A DNA stretch of 64,000 bases from Candidatus Promineifilum breve (GCF_900066015.1 NZ_LN890655.1:2520726-2584725), one strand, 5' to 3'; shown: positions 36,549-44,379, counted from the stretch's first letter. Notes: a model not told the origin generated them from the letters alone. Numbers and translations: made by a program.

Positions 36549-37388
36549 TTAGTCAGTCTCGGTGCCGCGGGCGGCGAGGAGATAGCGGCCGCATTGGGCT
36601 TCGTCGCCGAGGAGGTCAACACTGAAGGGGAGCTGGGCACCGGCTTCGACGCTTTCCTGGTCGGTGTAGGAGTCGCGGGCGGTGGTGGGGGTTAGGGCGT
36701 CGTCAAAGCAGATGACGGCGACGTTGATGAGATCGAGAGCGGCGGTGTTGGAGTTGAGCAGGGTGCCGACGACGTTGCCGCCAACGAGGTTGTGCTCGAT
36801 GACTTCAAGATTGCGACGGATGAAGATGGTGCCGGGATCGGGTTCGCCGGTGACGAGATATTCGATGGTGGCGCCATCGAGGGGGGTGTCTTCGAAGAGG
36901 ATGCGGCCGAAAGCGATGCCGCCGGGGGGGACGAGGGCGGGAACGATGTCGCGGCCGGGGCCGGTGCCAAGGACGCTGCCGGCGGCGTCGCGGGCGGTGG
37001 CGGAGATTTCGAGGTTGTAGACGGGGGCGTCGGTGTTGTTGCGGATGACGACGGGGATGACGCCGAAGTCGCTGGGTGGGCCGGCGGCGATGACGACGAG
37101 GCCAGGGTCGCCGGCGGGGAGGTCGTCGGGGATGATGTTGCTGCCGGCGATGTAGGCGGTGGGGTCGATTTCGGCGGTGGGTGGGGGCGGTGACGTGGGG
37201 GGTGGGGGGGCGGTGACGACGGTTTCGACGAGGCGGGTTACTTCGACTTCGGTCTCGACGAGACGGGTCACTTCAACTTCCACCAGGCGGGTGACTTCGA
37301 CCCGGCCGGTTTGGCCGTCGGCCGTTGGTTGGCCGCCGCAGGCGGCGAGCAGGATGAGGGTTAGGACGAGAAGAAGTTTTGGTCTCAT
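36549..37388 (-). CDS. Lipoprotein with V-E-V-T-R-L-V-E repeat spacer
   Basis: 279 residues. The signal peptide ends in the lipobox L-A-A-C (Cys about 17), so it is a lipoprotein. Residues ~28-60 repeat V-E-V-T-R-L-V-E/T units, then a Pro/Thr linker; this spacer is common in Chloroflexota lipoproteins to my knowledge. The rest is a beta-rich domain of the FxLyD type (V-V-I-R-N-N-T-D-A-P-V-Y-N). AGGAG precedes ATG 37388. Function is unknown; it is a host-type gene at the prophage border. Confidence 0.8.
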   Translation of the reverse strand: MRPKLLLVLTLILLAACGGQPTADGQTGRVEVTRLVEVEVTRLVETEVEVTRLVETVVTAPPPPTSPPPPTAEIDPTAYIAGSNIIPDDLPAGDPGLVVIAAGPPSDFGVIPVVIRNNTDAPVYNLEISATARDAAGSVLGTGPGRDIVPALVPPGGIAFGRILFEDTPLDGATIEYLVTGEPDPGTIFIRRNLEVIEHNLVGGNVVGTLLNSNTAALDLINVAVICFDDALTPTTARDSYTDQESVEAGAQLPFSVDLLGDEAQCGRYLLAARGTETD

Positions 37389-37442
37389 GGGGGGCTCCTG
37401 ATTTGGGTTGTGGGCGGATGGGGATCCGCGAGTTAAATGAAA

Positions 37443-37463
37443 CGGCCGCTGGAAGGGCGGCCG
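37443..37463 (-). terminator. Terminator of the leftward prophage gene
   Basis: CGGCCGC (37443-37449) pairs with GCGGCCG (37457-37463). On the minus strand it is followed by TTTCATTT. It sits 11 nt past the stop at 37474. Confidence 0.6.
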
Positions 37464-37473
37464 GGATTAACGG

Positions 37474-37749
37474 TTATTCGGCCGCTGGTTCGGCCGGTAT
37501 TTGGCTGGTGTAGGTGGCCTCGCCGGTGGGTGTGATACCCAGGACTTTGAAGGCGAGCTTGACGCCGCCGGGATCGCGGTTGTAGGTGGCGGCGAGGGCG
37601 GTCAACAGATCGCGCACGGACGGCTCGCCGTGGTAGGTTCCGTGGCGAGCGATAACGAAGCCAAGACTGTCGGCTAGGTCGAATAGGGAATCTCGCGTTT
37701 CTGTCGTCAGTTTCGGCCGATAATCCTTGATCTGTTCTTTCGTGGTCAC
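37474..37749 (-). CDS. Small protein transcribed leftward from the divergent phage promoter
   Basis: 91 residues from GTG 37749, which has GGAGG 4 nt upstream; the longer frame from 37794 would run through the operators. The sequence T-R-D-S-L-F-D-L-A-D-S-L-G-F and S-V-R-D-L-L-T-A-L-A-A-T-Y is helical and could hold a helix-turn-helix, but I recognise no family. Its position suggests a repressor-like regulator of the rightward genes. That is inference. Confidence 0.6.
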   Translation of the reverse strand: MTTKEQIKDYRPKLTTETRDSLFDLADSLGFVIARHGTYHGEPSVRDLLTALAATYNRDPGGVKLAFKVLGITPTGEATYTSQIPAEPAAE

Positions 37750-37758
37750 GTCGCCTCC

Positions 37759-37840
37759 GTGTACATAGTAGCACACCAGAATTGGCGATGTCAATATTGA
37801 GCATTGACATCTGTGTACACAGACGTTATACTATGTACAC
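37759..37840. promoter_or_regulatory. Mirror-symmetric divergent promoter/operator of the prophage
   Basis: Rightward: TTGACA (37804-37809), 17 bp, TATACT (37827-37832). Leftward: TTGACA (37789-37794), 18 bp, TACTAT (37765-37770). The -10 regions are the two arms of a perfect 12-bp inverted repeat (37759-37770, 37829-37840). The -35s lie in a second perfect repeat (37787-37795, 37803-37811). CTGTGTACACAG (37811-37822) is a perfect palindrome in the rightward spacer. A dimeric regulator could block both promoters. Confidence 0.8.
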
Positions 37841-37853
37841 TGAAACAAAGAGA

Positions 37854-37888
37854 GCTACCCGCTAAGTTTACGAGGCCGAACGGGTAGC
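37854..37888 (+). promoter_or_regulatory. 5' leader hairpin
   Basis: GCTACCCG (37854-37861) pairs with CGGGTAGC (37881-37888) in the leader of the rightward transcript, about 30 nt before the start codon. Its role is unknown. Confidence 0.4.
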
Positions 37889-37920
37889 CCAGCAACCAAC
37901 ACCCATGACAGGAGTTGATC

Positions 37921-38220
37921 ATGTCTACTATATCTGAATCCCCCTGCCCTATCAAAAAGAATCCAGACTGGAACAACCAGGTGAAGATCGGCAGCGGCCG
38001 ATGGGACACGGGCGCGTGGCACCGGGCTATCGACGTGGCGGTGAAGCTGTTTGAGGCTGGAGCCTGGGACGGCAAGGGTCTCATTGTTGTCCACGACGCA
38101 TATGGGACGCACGGCAAGATGCCTTCTTTCGTGGAGAAAGGGGGTAGCTTTGTGGCTGACCTGGTGCTGGGCACGGACTATGAGTTGGCCAGTGATTCGA
38201 TGTATCGGCGGGAGGGGTAG
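37921..38220 (+). CDS. Small conserved-looking phage protein, first rightward gene
   Basis: 99 residues. AGGAG stands 6 nt before ATG 37921. No family is recognised; W-N-N-Q-V-K-I-G-S-G-R-W-D-T and G-L-I-V-V-H-D-A-Y-G-T-H-G suggest a compact alpha/beta fold with conserved aromatic and His residues. It is the promoter-proximal gene and may be an early regulator or anti-host factor. Confidence 0.65.
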   Translation: MSTISESPCPIKKNPDWNNQVKIGSGRWDTGAWHRAIDVAVKLFEAGAWDGKGLIVVHDAYGTHGKMPSFVEKGGSFVADLVLGTDYELASDSMYRREG

Positions 38221-38222
38221 CC

Positions 38223-39113
38223 ATGAGCGTTATCAATCCCTTGGACGTGGTGGAGGTTCGTGTGAACTGGGAGCGCGTGGCGGGTTCGCCGTGGGCGGGC
38301 TGCCGGTTGGTGAGTCGGGTGAAGGCGGCCGACGGGGAGGTGTGTGAGCTGCCGAGCCGGGAGGCGCTGGGGCTTCTGGCGGCGCTGCGGGCGGCCGGGG
38401 CGCGGCTGGTGGAGTCGGTGGAGGGGTGGGGCAGGGTCGTTCGAGTGACGAGCGACGAGCGACGAGCGACGAGTGAAGAAGGGCGGGAGCTACGAACGAC
38501 GAACGACGAGCGACGAGCAACGAATGGAGAGGCCGGCGGGACGCCGGCGATCCAGTCTGACCCAGTTCGGCCGCGGCCGGGGTCGGTGGCGGAGGCGATT
38601 GAGGAGATGGTGGCGCTGGGGAAGAAGAATCGGCCGGCGCTGGCTGGTCGGCTGGATTCGGCCGCGGAGTTGGTTCGGGATGGGTTGGTGGCGGTGGATG
38701 ATGATTCGGCGCGGATTGGGCCTTACGTTATCAGCACCGAGGCCTGCACTTGCCCGGATTTCCGGCATCGCAAGGGGTGGTGTAAGCATCGGCTGGCGGC
38801 GAGGATGGCGCGGCATTTGGTGGCGAATGGGTTTGCGTTGCCGCGGGCGGCCGAGCCGGAGAAGTGCCCACAGGTTCGGCCGAAGGATTTGGCGCTGATC
38901 GCCAGCGGCCAGGTCATCGAGGAGGCGCAGCGGCGGGAGAGGCTCTACCGGGCGAGTAGCCAGGGGGCGCGGGACGCGGTGCTGCGACAACTGGGGAATG
39001 GGGCGAAGACGCTGCCGGCTGATCTGGCGCGGCGGGCGGGAATCGGCGGACAGGAGTCCGCACGAATGACGAATGACGAGCGACGAATGACGAGTGAAGA
39101 TGGAGGACAGTGA
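38223..39113 (+). CDS. SWIM zinc-finger protein with heptamer-repeat insertions
   Basis: 296 residues. C175-T-C-P ... C186-K-H (C-X-C-X8-C-X-H) is a SWIM finger, used for nucleic-acid or protein binding. Two stretches are encoded by GACGAGY heptamers (about 38443-38525 and 39058-39100) and read S-D-E-R-R-A-T-S; the second fills the C-terminus. Next to the first lies a GCCGGCG palindrome encoding G-G-T-P-A-I-Q. The core without them would be ~230 residues. GGAGGGG precedes the ATG. Confidence 0.75.
   Translation: MSVINPLDVVEVRVNWERVAGSPWAGCRLVSRVKAADGEVCELPSREALGLLAALRAAGARLVESVEGWGRVVRVTSDERRATSEEGRELRTTNDERRATNGEAGGTPAIQSDPVRPRPGSVAEAIEEMVALGKKNRPALAGRLDSAAELVRDGLVAVDDDSARIGPYVISTEACTCPDFRHRKGWCKHRLAARMARHLVANGFALPRAAEPEKCPQVRPKDLALIASGQVIEEAQRRERLYRASSQGARDAVLRQLGNGAKTLPADLARRAGIGGQESARMTNDERRMTSEDGGQ
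38443..38525 (+). repeat. GACGAGY heptamer array inside the SWIM gene
   Basis: Two runs of GACGAGC/GACGAGT/GACGAAC units, separated by about 17 nt, translate in frame. The same heptamer family recurs at 39058-39100 and 51748-51787. Confidence 0.8.
38531..38555 (+). repeat. GCCGGCGnGACGCCGGCG palindromic repeat, copy 1
   Basis: GGCCGGCGGGACGCCGGCG followed by ATCCAG. It forms a GC-rich hairpin and reads A-G-G-T-P-A-I-Q in frame. Related copies are at 51281, 51826, 52855 and 55331. Confidence 0.8.
39058..39100 (+). repeat. GACGAAT/GACGAGC heptamer array at a gene end
   Basis: The run of degenerate heptamers encodes the C-terminus of the SWIM protein and stops just before the ribosome site of the next gene. 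Confidence 0.75.
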
Positions 39114-39460
39114 TGAACGAGATGACGATGATGGAGATGCCGGGGGTGGTGACAGTGCTGGAGGTTGAGCAGGCCTTCGACACGTTGTTGGAGGTGATGG
39201 CACGGGAATGTGACTCGGGGACGTACCAGACGGCGTTGTTTGTGAAGGTGGATGTGATGGACATCCTGGCCGGTACGTGGCGGGATAAGGCGGCCGAGGA
39301 GCGGGCGCCGGCGGCGGTGGACGGCGTGGACAGCGTGGACGCGCGGCGTTGCCCGGCTTGTAACCAGACGCTCAGGGATATTGGGGATTCGATGTTTGCC
39401 TGCCCGAGCTGTTTCGAGACGTTCGGGGATGAGGCGGTGGAGGCGGCGTTGCCGTTTTAG
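39113..39460 (+). CDS. Zinc-ribbon protein
   Basis: 115 residues. The C-terminal C-P-A-C ... C-P-S-C pair spaced by 14 residues is a classical zinc ribbon. The N-terminal part is helical with no known domain. GGAGG lies ahead of ATG 39113, which overlaps the previous stop. It is probably an early phage DNA-binding or regulatory protein. Confidence 0.65.
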   Translation: MNEMTMMEMPGVVTVLEVEQAFDTLLEVMARECDSGTYQTALFVKVDVMDILAGTWRDKAAEERAPAAVDGVDSVDARRCPACNQTLRDIGDSMFACPSCFETFGDEAVEAALPF

Positions 39461-39470
39461 GGAGGGGATG

Positions 39471-39575
39471 ATGTCGATTACCGAGATTGGTTGGGGCGTG
39501 GCGATTTGTCTGATCATGATTGCGTGCGCGGTGTGGCAGTTGGGGACCGCGAAGGATGGTGAGGAAGATGAATGA
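39471..39575 (+). CDS. 34-residue single-pass membrane peptide
   Basis: GGAGGGG (39461-39467) precedes ATG 39468 and ATG 39471; the second has better spacing. The peptide has one hydrophobic helix (I-G-W-G-V-A-I-C-L-I-M-I-A) and an acidic tail. It overlaps the next start by 8 nt. Size, helix and ribosome site support a real small gene; its function is unknown. Confidence 0.55.
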   Translation: MSITEIGWGVAICLIMIACAVWQLGTAKDGEEDE

Positions 39576-40419
39576 GCAGCTTGATCGAATTGAAAAGATG
39601 TTGCAAGTGCAGTTGAAGAGTGCCGGGCATATCTGGTGGATCGGGGGATTCGTCTATGGGCAGACCTCGAACGACGATGTGTTCGTGATCCTTTATCCGG
39701 CGGCCGAGAATTTGAAGGAGAAGGTGGTCAGGGTTTATGACCGCGACCTGAAGAAGCTGCCGGCGTTCATTGCGGTGGACATCGACGGGGGGGATACGGA
39801 AGCCAACCCGTCGAAGGAACAGGCGCGGAAGAAGGGCATCTATCACGAGTGTCCAGCGTTTGAAATCTGTACGTTCGATGGCAGGGACACGCAGATGGGG
39901 AAGGAGCGGCGGTTTGGGGAGGTGTTGCGGCTGTCGAAGGCGGCGCGGGAGGCGCTGAGTGGAGCAGGGGGGAAGGGAGCGGGGGAGAAAGGGAGCAGGG
40001 GAGCAGGGGAGATGCGGCCGGAGGGGGGCCAGGGCCAGCAGCAGGCGCGCGCCCCGCAGCGGCCGACTCCGCCGCCGCCACCCGATGAGCCGGCGGACGA
40101 CGGGCCGGGGATGATGGGGTTGCCGAATTATCGGAAGCTGGCGCTGGAGGCGACGACGGCCGAGGCGTTTGATTACGCGGCGTTCATGTTGCTGCGAAAC
40201 GGGTTGTATACGGAGGTGGAGCGGATTACGACGGTGCGGCAGGCCATTGCGATGGGGTGGAAGCCGTCGGCGAAGTCGAACGCGGCGATGCTGGCGGCGC
40301 TGGAGGTGTATCGGGAGAAGAGGAGCGAGGCGGAGGGCAGAGGGGAGGCGAAGACGCCGGCCAGTCAGTTCGCCAAGCAGGAAGCTATGAGCGCCTATAA
40401 TGAGGCGATTAAGGGATAG
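39568..40419 (+). CDS. Unrecognised phage protein with repeat-derived linker
   Basis: 283 residues from ATG 39568. An N-terminal alpha/beta part (residues 1-130) and a helical C-terminal part (~185-283) are joined by a linker encoded by AGGGAGCAGGGG-type repeats (about 39960-40015) and a Pro run. The family is unknown. It sits before the nuclease and terminase genes, so a DNA-metabolism role is possible but not shown. Confidence 0.6.
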   Translation: MNEQLDRIEKMLQVQLKSAGHIWWIGGFVYGQTSNDDVFVILYPAAENLKEKVVRVYDRDLKKLPAFIAVDIDGGDTEANPSKEQARKKGIYHECPAFEICTFDGRDTQMGKERRFGEVLRLSKAAREALSGAGGKGAGEKGSRGAGEMRPEGGQGQQQARAPQRPTPPPPPDEPADDGPGMMGLPNYRKLALEATTAEAFDYAAFMLLRNGLYTEVERITTVRQAIAMGWKPSAKSNAAMLAALEVYREKRSEAEGRGEAKTPASQFAKQEAMSAYNEAIKG

Positions 40420-40462
40420 AGAATGCGCTCGGCTGGAAGATCGGCCGGTGGAGAGTCGGTTA

Positions 40463-40855
40463 ATGAAGCGGATGGGTGTTATTTACGAATACCACTTGGA
40501 CGCGCCGTTGGACGAGAATCATCCGACGAAGCCAGGGCACTATTTGGGGTTTTGCGAATTCGGCCGATTGGCCGAGCGTGACCGGATTCACCACAAGGGC
40601 CAACGCTGGGAGCACATGTTTGACGGTAAACTGAAGCACACCGGCGCGGCGCGATTCCTGGCCGTGGCCGTGGAGAGGAATATCGGGTTTCAGTTGGTGA
40701 GGGCTTGGCGCGGAACACGGGATGACGAGCGGCGGCTGAAGAAGTGGAAGAATGGGCGAGCGCTGTGTCCGATCTGCAATTCCAGACCGAAGGCGGTTGA
40801 GTTTATGGATGAGATCGGGTTGGATATGGCGCTGGCTGAGAAGAGACGACGATAG
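40463..40855 (+). CDS. GIY-YIG-like endonuclease
   Basis: 130 residues from ATG 40463, with GGAGAG 7 nt upstream. V-I-Y-E-Y-H and G-H-Y-L-G-F are the diverged GIY and YIG strands; R-A-W-R-G-T, then E-R-R-L-K-K-W-K-N-G-R, give the catalytic helix with a Glu/Arg pair. A C-P-I-C ending is common in this phage/plasmid subgroup. It may nick or cut phage or host DNA. Confidence 0.75.
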   Translation: MKRMGVIYEYHLDAPLDENHPTKPGHYLGFCEFGRLAERDRIHHKGQRWEHMFDGKLKHTGAARFLAVAVERNIGFQLVRAWRGTRDDERRLKKWKNGRALCPICNSRPKAVEFMDEIGLDMALAEKRRR

Positions 40856-40895
40856 TGTAAAATTAGGCCAATTGTTCTAAATTGATTGGAGAAGA

Positions 40896-41450
40896 ATGAT
40901 GGACATTGAGAGTGGGTTGGAAAAGTACGCGGCGGTTCAGGGGTTCAAGTGTCCGGCGGAGTTTTGGCCGGCGCTGGGGTATGAGGGTGAGGCGCGGTAC
41001 GTGGCGATCTGGTGGGAGCGGGGAGGGGATGAGGCGGCGTGGAGCGATGGTCGGTTGTCGGTCGTGGGGGCGGGATGGGCGGCTTACCTGGAGTTGATTC
41101 GCGCTAATTTTGAGGTGGGCTGGGCGGCCGGGTGGCTAGTGAGGGAAGGCCGGTTAGGTTCGAGTGATGATGAGGCAACGCACCGGCTTGTGATCGACCG
41201 GGAGAAGGAGTGTGCGTGGTTTGTGCCCTTCGAGGAGGCTAGGGAGGTCTTGCAAACGCAGTGGTCGATGCGGGAGTTGGCTCCGCTACCCGGCGATAGC
41301 ATGGCGGAGTGGCTGGCGATGGTGCGGTGGGAGTTGGCACAGGGGGGGACAACGTCATTGAACGACATCGGGCAGAGGATAAAGGAGGAGCAGCGGCGAT
41401 ACGAGGTGTTCGTGGCGGCGCTAGAGAGGCGAAAGGGTGAGAGTAGATAA
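40896..41450 (+). CDS. Unrecognised phage protein
   Basis: 184 residues. GGAGAAG lies before ATG 40896. Trp-rich (Y-V-A-I-W-W-E-R, A-A-Y-L-E-L-I-R), with helical ends; no domain recognised. It is followed by a hairpin that probably ends the early transcript. Confidence 0.6.
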   Translation: MMDIESGLEKYAAVQGFKCPAEFWPALGYEGEARYVAIWWERGGDEAAWSDGRLSVVGAGWAAYLELIRANFEVGWAAGWLVREGRLGSSDDEATHRLVIDREKECAWFVPFEEAREVLQTQWSMRELAPLPGDSMAEWLAMVRWELAQGGTTSLNDIGQRIKEEQRRYEVFVAALERRKGESR

Positions 41451-41467
41451 ACCAACCTTTCTGAAGG

Positions 41468-41495
41468 AACAAGTGTGCAACATAGCACACTTGTT
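41468..41495 (+). terminator. 11-bp hairpin, probable terminator or attenuator
   Basis: AACAAGTGTGC (41468-41478) pairs with GCACACTTGTT (41485-41495) around 6 nt. A second short palindrome GTTTCAT-T-ATGAAAC overlaps its 3' end and contains the start codon of the next gene (ATG 41501), so folding could also control that start. Confidence 0.6.
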
Positions 41496-41500
41496 TCATT

Positions 41501-41905
41501 ATGAAACATCGTTTACACTGGGATTGGGGTTGGTCTGATCCGAGTTTCTTGGGTACGGTGGCCGCGACGTTGACCTTGCAGGGAAGCGTCGCGGCCATCG
41601 GGGGATTGATGAGTATGAGCAGCTTTTTGGTGAGGGCGTTGGCGGTTTATGCGCTGGCGGTGGCGTTGACGCAGAAGGAAGGGCCGGGCGGGGTGTTCGG
41701 CCGGGCGCGGGCGGGGGTCATCCGGGAGTTCGGGGAAGAGAGTAGCGTGGCGGCCGGGGTGCAGTGTCCGGTGTGCGCGTCGTTCTGGTTGGCGTGGGTG
41801 GTGTCGCTGTTACCGGAGTGGGCGGCGCGGGGGTTGGCGCTGGCGGGGGTGACGGTGGTGGTGGAGCGGCTGGCGCAGGGGCAGAAGTTGGAGATCGTGT
41901 TGTAG
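41501..41905 (+). CDS. Phage membrane protein, DUF1360-like
   Basis: 134 residues. A-V-A-L-T-Q-K-E-G-P-G-G-V-F and C-P-V-C-A-S-F-W-L-A match the DUF1360-type small phage membrane proteins, with two or three hydrophobic helices. ATG 41501 lies within a palindrome; ATG 41612 would still keep the core domain. Function unknown. Confidence 0.6.
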   Translation: MKHRLHWDWGWSDPSFLGTVAATLTLQGSVAAIGGLMSMSSFLVRALAVYALAVALTQKEGPGGVFGRARAGVIREFGEESSVAAGVQCPVCASFWLAWVVSLLPEWAARGLALAGVTVVVERLAQGQKLEIVL

Positions 41906-41918
41906 GAGGGTGGACGCT

Positions 41919-42125
41919 GTGGACGATGTGGACGTTGGTATCGAACCGGGGACGTATTCGTTGGAGGAGGCGGCGGGGTTGGGCGTGTATGACCCGTTAA
42001 GCGGCCACGTGGTCGGCCAGGAGGGGTTGGTGATCTTCAAGGCGTGCAGCGGGACGTGTGGGTGCGTGAAGGGGGAGCAGACGTGTGTGATTTTCGTGAG
42101 GAGGAAGAGGATTGAGAGTGAGTAG
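41919..42125 (+). CDS. Small Cys-containing phage protein
   Basis: 68 residues from GTG 41919, placed 8 nt after AGGAGGG; GTG 41910 would overlap the ribosome site. The middle has C-S-G-T-C-G-C and a later Cys, perhaps a metal site. The family is unknown. Its end overlaps the HTH gene. Confidence 0.5.
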   Translation: MDDVDVGIEPGTYSLEEAAGLGVYDPLSGHVVGQEGLVIFKACSGTCGCVKGEQTCVIFVRRKRIESE

Positions 42126-42390
42126 CTCACCAAGATTACATCCGACGGCGGCGGCGGTGTACCGGTTCATTATCCGGTTCAAGCGGCAGACGGGCGGGGA
42201 TAGCCCGACAAGACGGGAGATCATGGCCGGGGTGGGGATTCCCAGTACGTCGTTGGTGCAGCATCATTTGATGTCGCTGGAAGCGGCGGGGTTGATCACG
42301 CGGCCGTCGCGGGGGGACGCGCGGCGGATTGGGGTGCCGGGGGCGGAATGGCGGTTCAACGAGGCGGCCGTCAGTGAAAGTGAGCGATAG
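42112..42390 (+). CDS. LexA-type winged-helix DNA-binding protein
   Basis: 92 residues. V-Y-R-F-I-I-R-F, then G-D-S-P-T-R-R-E-I and H-H-L-M-S-L-E-A-A-G-L-I, is the DNA-binding domain of LexA without the peptidase domain. It may regulate the late genes. TTG 42112 is 7 nt after AGGAGG; GTG 42118 is an alternative. Confidence 0.75.
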   Translation: MRVSSSPRLHPTAAAVYRFIIRFKRQTGGDSPTRREIMAGVGIPSTSLVQHHLMSLEAAGLITRPSRGDARRIGVPGAEWRFNEAAVSESER

Positions 42391-42392
42391 CA

Positions 42393-42920
42393 GTGAGCAG
42401 TACGGGCAAGTTCAACGGTAATCGCGCGGAGGTCAAGGCGCACCGGCAGTTGTCTGTTGCGCGAGAACTGGTGCGCGGCAAGTCGCAGCGGGAGATTCGT
42501 GACGCGCTTGCGAAGGCGGAGAACGTGAACCCGAACACGGCGCGGCCGTGGTCTCTGGGTATCATCCAACGGGATTGCAAGGAACTGGAAACGCAATGGA
42601 AGGTGGCGGCGTCGACCGATATTGCTGAGGCGAAGGGGCGTCAATGGGCTGAGATTCAGGAGGCCAGGCGTGTTGCCTGGGAGCAGGGTGACATCAACCA
42701 GGTTCGGCAATTGATCAAGTTGGAGATGGAACTGCTGGGGACGGAAGCGCCGAAGAAACAGGAGGTTCGGGCGACGGTTGCGTCGTCGGGCGAGTTTGAT
42801 GGTATGAGTGATGATGAGCTACAGCGAGAGCTTGAAACCCTCACCCGGAGTACGACCGCGCTATTCGGACGCCATCGAGCGAGCGCGGCGGATTCTGCGG
42901 GAGCGGATTCAGAGGGCTAA
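42393..42920 (+). CDS. Putative terminase small subunit
   Basis: 175 residues from GTG 42393. An HTH-like segment (S-Q-R-E-I-R-D-A-L) is followed by helices and an acidic region, and it directly precedes the large subunit. These are features of phage TerS proteins that recognise packaging sites. There is no sequence signature beyond that. It overlaps the large-subunit gene by ~110 nt, so its last ~35 residues share DNA with the TerL N-terminus. Confidence 0.6.
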   Translation: MSSTGKFNGNRAEVKAHRQLSVARELVRGKSQREIRDALAKAENVNPNTARPWSLGIIQRDCKELETQWKVAASTDIAEAKGRQWAEIQEARRVAWEQGDINQVRQLIKLEMELLGTEAPKKQEVRATVASSGEFDGMSDDELQRELETLTRSTTALFGRHRASAADSAGADSEG

Positions 42921-43695
42921 GGCGCGGCGGGTGATCACTCCCGATATAGTGGCCGACTTCGCCAAGCTGCACATGCGGACGGCTGACGGTCGGGCGATTG
43001 CGCCGGCGGGGCATCATGCGCTCTGGCTGCATTTGATTTGCGATCCAGCTATCAAGCGGCTGTTGATCGTGGGAACCCCGGAGAGCGCGAAAACGACCTG
43101 GGCGTTGGCCTACGCGGCGTGTCATGTTGGATTTTTCCCGGAGCAGCCGCTCATTATCGCGGCCGTCAGTGGGCCGGTGGCGGAGACGCGGAGTATCGCA
43201 TTGAGGAACCTCGTCGAGTCGGATGAGTTTGCCCAAACGTTTCCCACCGTGCGGCCGGCGGCGGGGATGTTGTGGACAACGGCGAAATGGAGTGTGGCCG
43301 AGGAGGGGCGACCGCACGCGGGGCGCTTACACCCAACTGTCAGCGCTTATGGCACGGGCGGTAGCGTGACGGGCAGCCGGGCACAGCTGTTGATCGCCGA
43401 TGACATTCTGGACTATGACAACACGCGGACGCAGCATCAGAGGAACGTGGTGGATACTTGGTTTCACACGTCGCTGCTGCCGCGACTTATGGCGCAGACG
43501 GGCCGGGCGATTGTTATCGGGAACACCTATCATCACTCGGACACTATCGCCCTGCTCCGGCGCAGTGAAGGGTGGGTGAGCTGTCACATTCCCTTATTGT
43601 CAGAGAGCGAGGAAGTCGTTGCCTCGATTACCTACCCCTCGGATTTCACGGGACGGCCGATTGGTGTGTCGGTGGCAGGGGCGTTGCCAACATGA
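42811..43695 (+). CDS. Terminase large subunit, ATPase half (gene split by an insertion)
   Basis: 294 residues. Walker A-like G-T-P-E-S-A-K-T-T near residue 88 and Walker B L-L-I-A-D-D-I-L-D near residue 195 define the packaging ATPase. The frame ends at TGA 43693-43695, just inside a foreign insertion; the nuclease half continues at 44448. Joining at codon ACT (43690-43691 plus 44456) restores a continuous A-L-P-T-Y-R-Y-V-V-H-R. The start is uncertain: GTG 42808, ATG 42811 or ATG 42814. Confidence 0.85.
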   Translation: MMSYSESLKPSPGVRPRYSDAIERARRILRERIQRAKARRVITPDIVADFAKLHMRTADGRAIAPAGHHALWLHLICDPAIKRLLIVGTPESAKTTWALAYAACHVGFFPEQPLIIAAVSGPVAETRSIALRNLVESDEFAQTFPTVRPAAGMLWTTAKWSVAEEGRPHAGRLHPTVSAYGTGGSVTGSRAQLLIADDILDYDNTRTQHQRNVVDTWFHTSLLPRLMAQTGRAIVIGNTYHHSDTIALLRRSEGWVSCHIPLLSESEEVVASITYPSDFTGRPIGVSVAGALPT

Positions 43696-43700
43696 TCGCA

Positions 43701-44351
43701 TTAGCGGCGCGATGGTCTAAGCGGTTCGGTCAAGGCGCGGTCGACCGTCCAGCCGGACTTGAGGCGATAGAGGATGACTTCCTCGGACAGCCTTGTTATC
43801 GCCGCCCACTCGGACACGGTGCGGGTCTGGCCTTTATAGGTGATGGGACGATTCGTGCGGCGGTTGTTGCCTTGCTCAACTCGCGTGGCCCAGCGGCAGT
43901 TGCCCGGTTCGTAGTCGCCGTCGTTGTCGATGCGGTCGAGCGAATGTTCACTACTCGGCCGTGGCCCCATGTCGCTATAGAACGCCTCGAAGGAGTTGCG
44001 CCAGCGCCGGCAAACCTTGATGCCACGGCCGCCGTAGTTGGGATATTGCGCGTTTGTCGGAGTGTGGCAGCGGCGGTTCATGGCTTTCCAGGCGTCGTGT
44101 TCCGGGGTGCGACTCCGCCCGTGCTTAAGGAAGGTCATGTTCTCGGAGCGGCGGCAACCGCAACTGAGGGAGTGGCCGTTGGTCAAGGCAGAGCCTTGCA
44201 CAATGCCTTCGCGGCCGCAGTCGCAGCGGCAGAGCCAAGTGGATTTGCCGGATACTGCACCAGTGTAGCCGAGGATAGTCCAGCGACCGAAGCGCCGGCC
44301 GGTGAGGTTGTTCTTCACAGACTTGGGAACGGGTATAATCTTCGCAGTCAT
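43701..44351 (-). CDS. HNH-type homing endonuclease with zinc ribbon and NUMOD-like tail
   Basis: 216 residues. The N-terminal C-R-C-D-C-G ... S-C-G-C is the zinc-ribbon half of this phage endonuclease family. The core L-D-R-I-D-N-D-G-D-Y-E-P followed by N-C-R-W-A-T and Q-G-N-N-R-R is its nuclease motif. The C-terminus (V-S-E-W-A-A-I-T-R-L-S and Y-R-L-K-S-G-W) is a helix-turn-helix of NUMOD type. GGAGG lies 7 nt before the ATG. It should cut an uninterrupted terminase gene and drive copying of the insertion. Confidence 0.85.
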   Translation of the reverse strand: MTAKIIPVPKSVKNNLTGRRFGRWTILGYTGAVSGKSTWLCRCDCGREGIVQGSALTNGHSLSCGCRRSENMTFLKHGRSRTPEHDAWKAMNRRCHTPTNAQYPNYGGRGIKVCRRWRNSFEAFYSDMGPRPSSEHSLDRIDNDGDYEPGNCRWATRVEQGNNRRTNRPITYKGQTRTVSEWAAITRLSEEVILYRLKSGWTVDRALTEPLRPSRR

Positions 44352-44379
44352 GTTCGTACCTCCAGTACGAATGTGATGA

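Noticed and set aside
38443-38525. Tandem repeats that might suggest a CRISPR array
   Set aside because: Units are 7 nt, contiguous and without spacers. The 201-bp tape measure repeats also have no spacer structure. No cas gene is present.
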